DNA of 9,302 bases, taken from the NCBI GenBank assembly GCA_023388675.1, contig JAEWFU010000348.1, forward strand, positions 1-9,302. Direction: 5' to 3'. Positions within the stretch are counted from its first letter, which is position 1. Each line of letters opens with the position of its first letter. The position numbers and the translations under genes are program-made. The notes under the pieces were generated by a model. It was not told the origin of the DNA, searched no databases, and saw nothing but the letters and a program-made list of their open reading frames with translations. This stretch comes from Pseudomonadota bacterium. Its GTDB lineage: Bacteria; Pseudomonadota; Alphaproteobacteria; Rhizobiales; Rhizobiaceae. Of the stretch, positions 1-6,419 are shown piece by piece.

Positions 1-118
1 CGGCAAGCGCTTCACCGCACTTTCGGGCCAGGAACGGATCGTTTTCGATCAGGATCTCGCCGCCGTGCAGGAGGAAGCGCCGCGCCACCGCCGCAAGGGC
101 GCAGAACATGACGACTGA
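1..118 (+). CDS. fdhD: 3' end of a rightward gene, probably FdhD (formate dehydrogenase accessory sulfurtransferase), truncated by window edge
   Basis: An open frame runs from the left edge (first full codon at 2) to a TGA at 116-118, giving 38 visible C-terminal residues. They begin [16 protein letters not shown] and finish in a charged tail. The pattern of a GxRF stretch followed by an SGxxRI turn resembles the end of FdhD proteins, which carry sulfur from a cysteine desulfurase to the Mo/W-bis-MGD of formate dehydrogenase. The fragment is too short for certainty. Its stop overlaps the mobA start by 11 bases (108-118), which suggests translational coupling. FdhD and MobA are common operon partners, and this context supports the call as much as the residues do. 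If the call is wrong, it is another rightward gene of the same operon. Confidence 0.55.
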   Translation, partial: GKRFTALSGQERIVFDQDLAAVQEEAPRHRRKGAEHDD

Positions 119-737
119 CCGGGCCGCGACCCCGTGCGTCGTGCTGGCCGGCGGACTGGGCAGGCGCATGGGCGGCGGCGACAAGCCGATGCGCGAGATC
201 GGCGGACGCGCGATCCTCGACCATGTCGTCGAGCGGCTGGAGCCGCAATGCGGCGGCCTGTTGCTCAACGCCAACGGCGATCCTGAGCGCTTCGCCCGTT
301 TCGGCCTTCCTGTAGTCGCCGACACGGTCGCGGGCTATCCCGGCCCGCTCGCCGGCGTACTCGCCGCGCTCGAATGGACGGCGCAGAACAGGCCGGGCGT
401 CGAATGGGTGGTCAGCGCCGCCGGCGATTGCCCGTTCCTGCCGCGCGACCTCGTCGCCCGCCTGCAGCGGGTGCGGCAGGCCGAGGGCGCGGATCTGGCC
501 GTGGCGGCATCCGGCGGCCAGGTGCATCCGGTCATCGGGCTGTGGAAGGTCGCCTTGCGGGACGACCTTCGCAGGGCGCTCGTCGAGGAAGATTTGCGCA
601 AGATCGACCGCTGGACCGCCCGCTACCGCCTTGCCACGGTGTCATGGCCAGGCGAGCCGGTGGACCCGTTCTTCAACGCCAACACGGTCGACGATCTCCA
701 CGAGGCAGAACGGCTAGCCGCGCTGGTTGCCGACTAA
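108..737 (+). CDS. mobA: Molybdenum cofactor guanylyltransferase MobA
   Basis: This 209-residue cytoplasmic enzyme, of usual family length, transfers GMP from GTP to Mo- (or W-) molybdopterin to make the MGD cofactor of DMSO-reductase-family enzymes such as formate dehydrogenase. The N-terminal nucleotide-binding loop [14 protein letters not shown] is at residues 13-26. NANGDPERF (54-62), [10 protein letters not shown] (79-88), the metal-site aspartate in GDCPF (106-110) and the C-terminal FFNANT (188-193) are all family hallmarks. The ATG at 108 lies inside the end of the preceding gene, with a weak AAGGG about 10 bases upstream. No better in-frame start precedes the P-loop. It is probably co-translated with the fdhD-like gene. 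It is convergent with the moeA fusion, and its TAA directly abuts the inverted-repeat element that follows. Confidence 0.95.
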   Translation: MTTDRAATPCVVLAGGLGRRMGGGDKPMREIGGRAILDHVVERLEPQCGGLLLNANGDPERFARFGLPVVADTVAGYPGPLAGVLAALEWTAQNRPGVEWVVSAAGDCPFLPRDLVARLQRVRQAEGADLAVAASGGQVHPVIGLWKVALRDDLRRALVEEDLRKIDRWTARYRLATVSWPGEPVDPFFNANTVDDLHEAERLAALVAD

Positions 738-925
738 AGCGTGTCGCTGCCGATAGTATTCAGATAGGAGTTCTACACCTGCGCCGCGTCGATTCGCATC
801 GAACACCTCAGCGACGTCATCCTCGGGCTTGTCCCGAGGATCTACTGCTCTGACAGGTTGGCAGATCCTCGGGACAAGCCCGAGGATGACGTCGTCTATA
901 TGAATCCGCCAACGCGCAACACGCT
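738..925. repeat. Imperfect long inverted repeat filling the mobA / moeA-fusion convergent gap; possible two-way terminator
   Basis: This non-coding gap runs from the mobA TAA to the moeA-fusion TAG. Its core is a perfect 32-bp inverted repeat, 812-843 against 863-894, with a 19-base spacer. Each arm is itself a hairpin: ATCCTCGGG-CTTGT-CCCGAGGAT at 819-841, mirrored in the other arm. Outside the core, AGCGTGT at 738-744 is mirrored at 919-925, and ATTCAGATAG at 758-767 is mirrored with one mismatch at 896-905. The 13-base spacing between these two blocks is the same on both sides. The left copy carries about 43 extra bases (about 768-811). It therefore reads as two head-to-head copies of one dispersed palindromic repeat. 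The strong hairpins could stop transcription from both genes, but there is no U-tract. No transposase or clear target duplication is present. Confidence 0.85.
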
Positions 926-2875
926 CTAGACGGCGCAGGCGAAACCGGCCCGCTCCAGCGCCGCATGGATTTCCGGCGATTGCAGGGCCGTCAGGAACGC
1001 CTGCATGGCGGGCCGTTCCCTGCGCGCCGAGACGAGCGCGAAATCATAGTGCTCTTCCGCCAGCGGTATGAAGCCGAGCCCGGCCGCGCGCGCCACCGGC
1101 GCGATGGTGACGCCCCAGTCCGCCCGTTCCTGTACGACCGCAGCCGCGACGGCGTTGTGCGAACGCGGCTGGTTCCAGTAACCGTCCGGGCGCTCCGGGC
1201 CGAGCAGTTGATCGATCAGGATGCGCGTCCCCGAACCCTGGTTGCGGTTGACCATCAGGCAATCCGGATCGGCGAGCGCGCCGGCGACCGCCGCCTCCAC
1301 GCTGCGGCCCTCGAAACGCGGATCCCCGGAGCGGAACACGAGACCCTGCATGCGTCGCCAGCCCGGAACCAGTTCGAGGCCGTCGCCGAGAAACGGCGTG
1401 TTGTAGCTTTGCGTCTTCGGGTCGAAGAGGTGGATCGGCGCGAGGTCGCACTCGCCGCGTTTCGCTGCGGCGAGGCCTCCGAGACTTCCCACGGCCAGCG
1501 AGCGCACCGATGTCCCGCTCGCCGAGAGCGCACTGAAGACAAGGTCCAGGCCAACGCAGTGGCTGCCGATGACGACGAGGTCGGGAACGCGAACCTGCGG
1601 CGTGAACAGCGTCACCGGCGCATCCGTCCCGGCGGGCAGGTGGTCGGCCAGCGCCTCGATGCGGATGAAGCCGTCGGCCTGGGCGAAGGAGGTGATGGCG
1701 CCCGAGCCCTTGCCGGTCGCATAGGCGGCAAGCCCCTCCGGCCCTTGCACCAGCGAGACCATGACGAACTCGGTGCGCCCGAGTTCGGAGGGAAGGCGCA
1801 GCGGAACGCGCGCGCTTACCTGCGCATCGATGCGCGGCGGCAGCCCCGCCATGCGCCGCAATACGGGAACGACCATGTCGTGGAACGTGAACATCGCCGA
1901 GGTCGGAAATCCCGGCAGGATGATGACCGGCTTGCCGTCGCATACCGCCAGGCAGAGCGGCTTGCCGGGCTTCAGCGCCACGCCATGGGCGACGATGCCC
2001 GGCTTGCCCAGCTGGCCGATGATGCGATGGCTGACATCTCCCGCCCCCTTGGACGTACCGCCCGACAGGATGAGCACGTCATGGTCAGCGAGCGCATCGC
2101 GCATCGCGGCATCGAGCCTCACCTCGTCGTCGGGAAAAGCCCCGAGAAAACGTGCTTCGCCGCCGTTTTCGGTGACCGCGGCGCTGACGATGGGACCATT
2201 GGCGTCGTAGATCGCGGCCGGCCGCAGCGGCTCGCCCGGCTGGACGAGTTCGTCGCCCGTGGAAAGGATGGCCACGCGCGGCCTGCGAACCACCGTGATC
2301 TGCGCGATGCCGCAGGCGGCAAGCATGCCGATCTCGCGCGAGCCGATCACCGTCCCGGCGCGCAGCACGACCTCGCCTCGCGCCATGTCGGACCCTGCGC
2401 CGGAAACGAACTGGCCGGGCGAAACGCTGCGTCGTACCTCGATGGCGCCCGCGCCCGCCGGATGCGTATGCTCCATCATCACGATCGCGTCGGCGCCCCG
2501 CGGCAACGGCCCGCCGGTCGCGATGGGAGTAGCGGTTCCGGCCAGCACCGGAATTTGCGGAACCGTTCCGCATGCGATCGATTCCGCGTTGAGCGTAAGC
2601 CGGACGGGACGCGCCTGCGAGGCGGCGGCGAGATCAGCGGCGCGCAACGCGAAGCCGTCGACATTGGAGCGGTCGAAAGGCGGCACGTCGACAGGCGCCG
2701 CGACGTCTTCGGCAAGCGCCAGTCCCAACGTATCCGAAAGAACACGCTTTTCCGTCTGTGCCGGCCGGGGAAACAGGGCCGCTTCGAAGCGGGCGAGCGC
2801 ATCCTCGCGCGACAATATCGTCAGGAACTGCTCCTGACCGGTGCCCTGCCGGGTGGAAGGTGGAGAGGTGTTCAT
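926..2875 (-). CDS. MoeA molybdopterin molybdenumtransferase fused to a C-terminal PBP-like (COG1910-type) domain
   Basis: This is a 649-residue two-domain cytoplasmic protein. Residues about 15-425 are MoeA, which inserts molybdate or tungstate into adenylated molybdopterin. Motifs seen are PPFDRSNVDGFA (65-76), TGGPLPRGADAIV (120-132), STGDEL (205-210), SGGTSKGAGD (271-280), KPGKP (302-306) and LPGFPTSAM (320-328). Residues about 432-649 form a periplasmic-binding-protein-like domain lacking any signal peptide. It holds GSLGGLAAAKRGECD, then NRNQGSGTRIL (543-553) and VTIAPVARAAGLGFIPL. The ATG at 2875 is preferred: it lies 10 bases past the preceding gene's stop, whereas the longer frame from 2971 would overlap that gene by 86 bases. 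The ribosome site is weak, so coupling to the upstream gene is likely. It is the last gene of the tup operon. Such MoeA-PBP fusions are known in archaea and bacteria, but the domain's ligand is not established. Confidence 0.93.
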   Translation of the reverse strand: MNTSPPSTRQGTGQEQFLTILSREDALARFEAALFPRPAQTEKRVLSDTLGLALAEDVAAPVDVPPFDRSNVDGFALRAADLAAASQARPVRLTLNAESIACGTVPQIPVLAGTATPIATGGPLPRGADAIVMMEHTHPAGAGAIEVRRSVSPGQFVSGAGSDMARGEVVLRAGTVIGSREIGMLAACGIAQITVVRRPRVAILSTGDELVQPGEPLRPAAIYDANGPIVSAAVTENGGEARFLGAFPDDEVRLDAAMRDALADHDVLILSGGTSKGAGDVSHRIIGQLGKPGIVAHGVALKPGKPLCLAVCDGKPVIILPGFPTSAMFTFHDMVVPVLRRMAGLPPRIDAQVSARVPLRLPSELGRTEFVMVSLVQGPEGLAAYATGKGSGAITSFAQADGFIRIEALADHLPAGTDAPVTLFTPQVRVPDLVVIGSHCVGLDLVFSALSASGTSVRSLAVGSLGGLAAAKRGECDLAPIHLFDPKTQSYNTPFLGDGLELVPGWRRMQGLVFRSGDPRFEGRSVEAAVAGALADPDCLMVNRNQGSGTRILIDQLLGPERPDGYWNQPRSHNAVAAAVVQERADWGVTIAPVARAAGLGFIPLAEEHYDFALVSARRERPAMQAFLTALQSPEIHAALERAGFACAV

Positions 2876-2885
2876 GTCGGCGGGC

Positions 2886-4016
2886 TCAATTCGAATGGCG
2901 GAACGGAATGGCGGCAACGGGCGTATCGACGGCATATCCCTCGCTGTCGCCCGGCACCGCAAGCCAGGCATCGGCCAGCCGCATGGCGTCCAGCGGAAAA
3001 TCGCCGACGGCGAGCGGCGACCACCTGTCCCCCTCTCTGCCGAGCAGCGCGATCTCGCAGATCCCGACCGCGGACGAAATCTTCCGCGAGAGCGGCAAGA
3101 CGATGCCGGCCCGTTCGCACCGGCCTGACAGGCGGTCGAGGACCGGCTGGACGAGCGCGAGGAAACCGCCGAAAGCCTGGTCGGGCGAACCGGCCAATGC
3201 TATCACCGGCGTGCTGCCGAACCGGCCGATCGCCGTCGTGCCGCCGGGCTGCAGGGCGATCCGGTGCGCAATCAACACGCCGCGCCGCGCAAGGGCCTCG
3301 GCGGTCACGTCGGTGCGGCCGTCGCCCGTGCCTCCGACCATAAGGATGAGATCGCAGGCCTCGCCGTCGAGTGCTGCGGCGATCGTGGCCGCGTCTCGCG
3401 CCTTGCTCAGCGTCCCGGCAACGGCCGCGCCTGAAATCTTCAGCCTGTCGATGACGAACTGCGTCGAGAAGGTTTCCCCGCCCGCAGCGGCGACATCGAT
3501 CACGCGGACCCGTGGAACCCGCACGGCAAGCTCACTCAGTCCCGCCTTGCGCGCGACCAGAAGGTCGGCAGCGCAGATCGTCTTTCCTTCAACGGCCACC
3601 GGCCGGCCGCCCGCCATGTCCTCGCCCGCGCGGCGCACGCCCTCACCGGGCGCAGCCTCACCGTGGACCTGCGTTATCGGGCCGCTGCCATCGACCAGGC
3701 CGGCCTGAAGCACGCAATCGCATCCCTCCGGCATGGTGTCCCCCGTCTCGACCCAGACCGGGACGGCGGCCAGCGCCAGGGGCGAATAGGCAGACGCTCC
3801 CACCAGATCGAGCGCGCGACACGCCCAGCCGTCGATTGCGGCGATGTCCTGCACCGGCTGCGCCGGCAGCACATCCGCCATCCCGGCAGCGGCGCAACCA
3901 AGCGCTTCGCCAAGCGGCGCCAGACGGGGCGCAACCGGCGACATGCCGTCAAGCAAGGCGGCAAGCGCCGGGTCGAGACCGGTCAGGGTGCCGGTCGGGA
4001 AAGGCATTCTCATCAT
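2886..4016 (-). CDS. Divergent MoeA-like molybdopterin-binding protein (second MoeA paralogue)
   Basis: This 376-residue protein follows the MoeA plan but has drifted in sequence. Seen are AIDGWA (60-65, the MoeA DG-[YF]-A box), TGDTMPEGCD (91-100), RRAGEDMAGG (128-137), a MoCF-type core with MVGGTGDGRTDVT (226-238), QPGGTT (256-261) and LAGSPDQAFGG (274-284). The usual KPGKP is replaced by QPGG, and the LPGNP-like box by LAGSP. The active-site loops are therefore altered, and catalysis on the usual substrate is uncertain. It could be a specialised metal-insertion enzyme, a partner of the adjacent MoeA fusion, or a pterin-binding chaperone. Three nearby start codons (4016, 4013, 4007) cannot be separated, as no clear ribosome site is visible. 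It lies 40 bases after tupA and 10 before the MoeA fusion, so it is probably in the same transcript. Confidence 0.85.
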   Translation of the reverse strand: MMRMPFPTGTLTGLDPALAALLDGMSPVAPRLAPLGEALGCAAAGMADVLPAQPVQDIAAIDGWACRALDLVGASAYSPLALAAVPVWVETGDTMPEGCDCVLQAGLVDGSGPITQVHGEAAPGEGVRRAGEDMAGGRPVAVEGKTICAADLLVARKAGLSELAVRVPRVRVIDVAAAGGETFSTQFVIDRLKISGAAVAGTLSKARDAATIAAALDGEACDLILMVGGTGDGRTDVTAEALARRGVLIAHRIALQPGGTTAIGRFGSTPVIALAGSPDQAFGGFLALVQPVLDRLSGRCERAGIVLPLSRKISSAVGICEIALLGREGDRWSPLAVGDFPLDAMRLADAWLAVPGDSEGYAVDTPVAAIPFRHSN

Positions 4017-4056
4017 GTCGCGATGATGGACAGACGCGGACGCCTTTGCAACAAGG

Positions 4057-4890
4057 TCAGGAGCGCTCCTGCTCGGCGTTCGGGAAGAAGAGCTGCTGGC
4101 CGTCGATCTTGTATTCGCCGATCGACGCCTGCCCCTCGGGCGAGATCAGCCAATCGATGAAGGCCTTGCCGGCCTCCGCCTTTACGCTCGGGTGCTTTTC
4201 GGGATTCACCAGCATGACGCCATACTGGTTGAACAGCCGCTTGTCGCCCTCGACCACGACATCGAGATCGCCGCGGTTCTTGAACGACAGCCAGGTGCCG
4301 CGGTCGGAAAGGACGTAGGCGTTCATGGCGGAGGCCGTGTTGAGCGCCGCCCCCATGCCCTGCCCGATCTCCTTGTACCACTGGCCCTTCGCAGTTTCGA
4401 TATCGAGGCCGGCTTCCTTCCAGAGCCTGAGCTCGGCGGAATGGGTGCCCGACTTGTCGCCGCGCGAGACGAACGGCGCTTCCTTGTCCTCGATCGCGGT
4501 CAATGCGGCCGCGATATCCTCAGTGCCGCTGATGCCGGCGGGGTCGCTCTTCGGGCCGATCAGCACGAAATCGTTGTACATCACGTCGAACCGCTCCGTC
4601 GCGAAGCCCTCCTCGACGAACTTCTCCTCCTGCGCCTTGGCGTGGACGAACACGACGTCGGCATCGCCGCGGCGGCCGGTGTCGAGAGCCTGCCCGGTTC
4701 CCTGCGCCACAATCTTGACGTCGATCCCGGTCTTCTCCTCGAACACCGGGAGAATATGGTCGAACAGACCAGAATCCTGCGTGGAGGTCGTCGATGCGAC
4801 GACGATCGACTGGTCCTGTGCAAGGGCCGGCGTGCCGCCGGACAGCATCAGGAGCATTACGAGGCTAGAGAACGTTCGGCGGGACAGCAT
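4057..4890 (-). CDS. tupA: Tungstate ABC transporter periplasmic substrate-binding protein TupA
   Basis: This 277-residue exported protein captures tungstate (possibly also molybdate) in the periplasm and delivers it to TupBC. It opens with a signal peptide: RR at 4-5, hydrophobic FSSLVMLLML, and likely cleavage after ALAQ near residue 25. The TupA signature TTSTQDSGL follows at 34-42, then NDFVLIGP (106-113) and SRGDKSGTH (142-150), which supply the oxyanion-binding serines and threonines in this family. The ATG at 4890 is preferred because GGAG lies six bases ahead of it. A TTG at 4914 would add eight residues before the signal peptide and overlap the tupC stop. It sits third in the operon, 20 bases after tupC. 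The signature separates it from ModA, but specificity for W over Mo cannot be proved from sequence. Confidence 0.95.
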   Translation of the reverse strand: MLSRRTFSSLVMLLMLSGGTPALAQDQSIVVASTTSTQDSGLFDHILPVFEEKTGIDVKIVAQGTGQALDTGRRGDADVVFVHAKAQEEKFVEEGFATERFDVMYNDFVLIGPKSDPAGISGTEDIAAALTAIEDKEAPFVSRGDKSGTHSAELRLWKEAGLDIETAKGQWYKEIGQGMGAALNTASAMNAYVLSDRGTWLSFKNRGDLDVVVEGDKRLFNQYGVMLVNPEKHPSVKAEAGKAFIDWLISPEGQASIGEYKIDGQQLFFPNAEQERS

Positions 4891-4910
4891 CTCAATCTCC
4901 GTTCGGTTGA

Positions 4911-5633
4911 TCAAAGGACGAGATCGCCGCGCACGAAGGCTGCGGCTTGCGGGGTCGCCGGCCGGTCCAGGAAATCGCCGGCGGGCGCGTGTTCGACGAG
5001 GTTGCCGCGAACGAGGAAGACAACCTCCCCCGCAAGCCTGCGCACCTGACCGAGATCGTGCGAGGCCATGACGATTTTCGTGCCCGAATGGGCGGCGGCG
5101 AGAATGATTTCCTCGACGAAACGCGTTGCGGCGGGATCGAGGCTGGCAGTCGGTTCGTCGAGCAGAAGGATCTCGGGCTGGCGCGCCAGCGCGCGGGCAA
5201 GCGCCAGCCGCTGCTGCTCGCCGCCGGACAGGCGGCGCGCCGGGCGCGAAGCGAGCGCAAGCAGGTCGACGCGGTCGAGCAGTTCCTCGGTGCGTCGGGC
5301 GCGCTGGCCGCGCGGACAGCCGGCCTGGGCCAGCCCGTAGACGACATTCGCGGCAGCGGAACGTCGCAGCATCACCGGCTTCTGGAACAGGATCGCGCGG
5401 CGTTCCGGGCCGCCATCCGTTCGGCCGCCCCAGCTCACCGCGCCCCGCGACGGGCTTGCCAGCCCCATGCAGAGCCGCAGCAGCGACGTCTTGCCCGATC
5501 CGTTGGGGCCGAGAATGAGCGTCGGCGCTCCCGGCCCGATCGTCAGGTTCAGCCGGTCGAGTATGGTCGTGGCGCCCACGGTCAGCGACACGTCGCCGAA
5601 GGAAAGGGGGAGATCGCTCCTGGCTGCCCGCAT
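4911..5633 (-). CDS. tupC: Tungstate ABC transporter ATP-binding protein TupC
   Basis: This 240-residue ATPase energises tungstate import on the cytoplasmic face of the membrane. All nucleotide-binding motifs are intact: Walker A GPNGSGKT (42-49), Q-loop glutamine in ILFQKP (81-86), ABC signature LSGGEQQR (135-142), Walker B ILLLDEP (155-161) and the switch histidine in SHDLG (191-195). No C-terminal TOBE regulatory domain is present, unlike ModC, so feedback must come from elsewhere, such as the divergent regulator. The ATG at 5633 starts two bases after the tupB stop, and a GGGCGGG stretch upstream may serve as a weak ribosome site. The frame is open much further upstream through tupB, but only this start gives a protein of normal family length. 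Confidence 0.94.
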   Translation of the reverse strand: MRAARSDLPLSFGDVSLTVGATTILDRLNLTIGPGAPTLILGPNGSGKTSLLRLCMGLASPSRGAVSWGGRTDGGPERRAILFQKPVMLRRSAAANVVYGLAQAGCPRGQRARRTEELLDRVDLLALASRPARRLSGGEQQRLALARALARQPEILLLDEPTASLDPAATRFVEEIILAAAHSGTKIVMASHDLGQVRRLAGEVVFLVRGNLVEHAPAGDFLDRPATPQAAAFVRGDLVL

Positions 5634-5635
5634 CG

Positions 5636-6328
5636 CTAGCCCGCCCGTTGCTCGGACCACACCCGTACCCCCCAGGCGGTGGCGTTGATCAGCAGGATCA
5701 GGAAAATCAGGACGAGGCCGAGCCCCATGGCCAGCGGCAGGTTTCCCTTGGAGGTTTCCAGAGCGATGGTGGTGGTCATGGTGCGGGTGAAGCCGTCGAT
5801 ATTGCCGCCGACGATCATCACCGTGCCGACCTCGGCCGCGGCCCTGCCGAAGCCTGCAAGCAGGACGGTGACGAGACTGAAGCGGCTGTCCCACAGAAGC
5901 GTCGCGACCTGCCCCGCCGGCCCGACACCCATCGCGGTCAGTTCCTCGCGATATTCGAGCCAGAGATCCTCGACCGTCTGGCGGGCCAGCGCCGCAATGA
6001 TGGGCAGCACCAGCAGCGCCTGCGCGATGACCATGGCGGTCGGCGTGAACAGGAGCCCGAACTCTCCCAGCGGCCCGGACCGCGACAGCAGCAGATAGAC
6101 CGTCAGGCCCACCACGACCGGTGGCAGCCCCATGAAACCGTTCAGCACGACGATGATTGCCGAGCGGCCGGGAAAGCGTGTCAGCGCGAGAATGGCGCCG
6201 AGCGGCAGCCCCACGAGCGTTGCGATCGCGACGGCCGTCAGGCTGACGGCCAGCGACAGCCGCACGATGGCGAACAAAGTCGCATCGCCGGACGCGATAA
6301 GCTGCCACGCGCTGATTGTTTCCGACAT
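5636..6328 (-). CDS. tupB: Tungstate ABC transporter permease TupB
   Basis: This 230-residue inner-membrane permease matches the usual TupB length. Hydrophobic segments suitable for spanning the membrane lie at about 19-45, 56-82, 95-117, 148-175 and 200-225. The cytoplasmic coupling region EYREELTAMGVGPAGQ (125-140) corresponds to the EAA loop that docks on the ATPase. The TTTIALETSKGNLPLA stretch (185-200) is also typical of the family. It is the first gene of the leftward operon. The ATG at 6328 is preceded by an AGGGTGG-like ribosome site (within 6332-6338 on the reverse strand) and then by the 91-base divergent control region, so the operon promoter should lie there. Confidence 0.95.
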   Translation of the reverse strand: MSETISAWQLIASGDATLFAIVRLSLAVSLTAVAIATLVGLPLGAILALTRFPGRSAIIVVLNGFMGLPPVVVGLTVYLLLSRSGPLGEFGLLFTPTAMVIAQALLVLPIIAALARQTVEDLWLEYREELTAMGVGPAGQVATLLWDSRFSLVTVLLAGFGRAAAEVGTVMIVGGNIDGFTRTMTTTIALETSKGNLPLAMGLGLVLIFLILLINATAWGVRVWSEQRAG

Positions 6329-6419
6329 CGGCCACCCTACTCAGGATGTATTTTTCGCGCACGAGTTTCCTGAAAGTCAAATTGTTGAACCTGAACAGGA
6401 ATATGCATAAGAATGCAGG
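6329..6419. promoter_or_regulatory. Divergent control region between the tup-moeA operon and the HTH-PBP regulator
   Basis: This 91-base gap is visibly more AT-rich than its surroundings. Leftward, TTGACT (reverse strand of 6375-6380) could be a -35 box, with an A/T run AAAAAT (reverse strand of 6350-6355) as a -10 at a long 19-base spacing. Rightward, TTGAAC (6385-6390) is followed 15-17 bases on by CATAAG/TAAGAA (6406-6413). Candidate operators are the inverted repeat TGCAT-AAGA-ATGCA (6404-6417), the palindrome TATGCATA (6402-6409), CCTG-AA-CAGG (6390-6399), and a wide TTCCTG...CAGGAA pair (6367-6372 with 6396-6401). Boxes are assigned by eye. The inverted repeats sit between the putative start site and the regulator gene, where autorepression would act. 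No Moco riboswitch or ModE-type site was recognised. Confidence 0.5.

Noticed and set aside
738..925. CRISPR array, insertion sequence or small-RNA gene in the repeat-rich gap
   Set aside because: There are only two inverted copies and no regular spacers, transposase or clear target duplication. Nothing supports a specific small RNA beyond hairpin potential.
2876..2971. N-terminal extension of the MoeA fusion (start at 2971)
   Set aside because: It would overlap the preceding gene by 86 bases and adds 32 residues unlike MoeA. The ATG at 2875 gives a normal N-terminus right after the upstream stop.
965..3343. A 792-codon open frame on the + strand antisense to both moeA genes
   Set aside because: It is low-complexity, Arg/Ala/Gly/Asp-rich, shows no recognisable motif, and is the expected by-product of GC-rich codon use on the opposite strand, where two clear enzymes are encoded.
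4017..4056. Internal terminator or promoter between tupA and the moeA-like gene
   Set aside because: The 40-base gap shows no strong hairpin, U-tract or convincing promoter boxes.
4192..5049. A 285-codon + strand frame opposite tupA and the end of tupC
   Set aside because: It is a frame shadow of tupA/tupC with no domain or motif, while the reverse-strand genes carry full family signatures.
6329..6419. Molybdenum-cofactor riboswitch or ModE box upstream of tupB
   Set aside because: The leader is too short for the riboswitch fold, and no ModE-like consensus could be seen on either strand.
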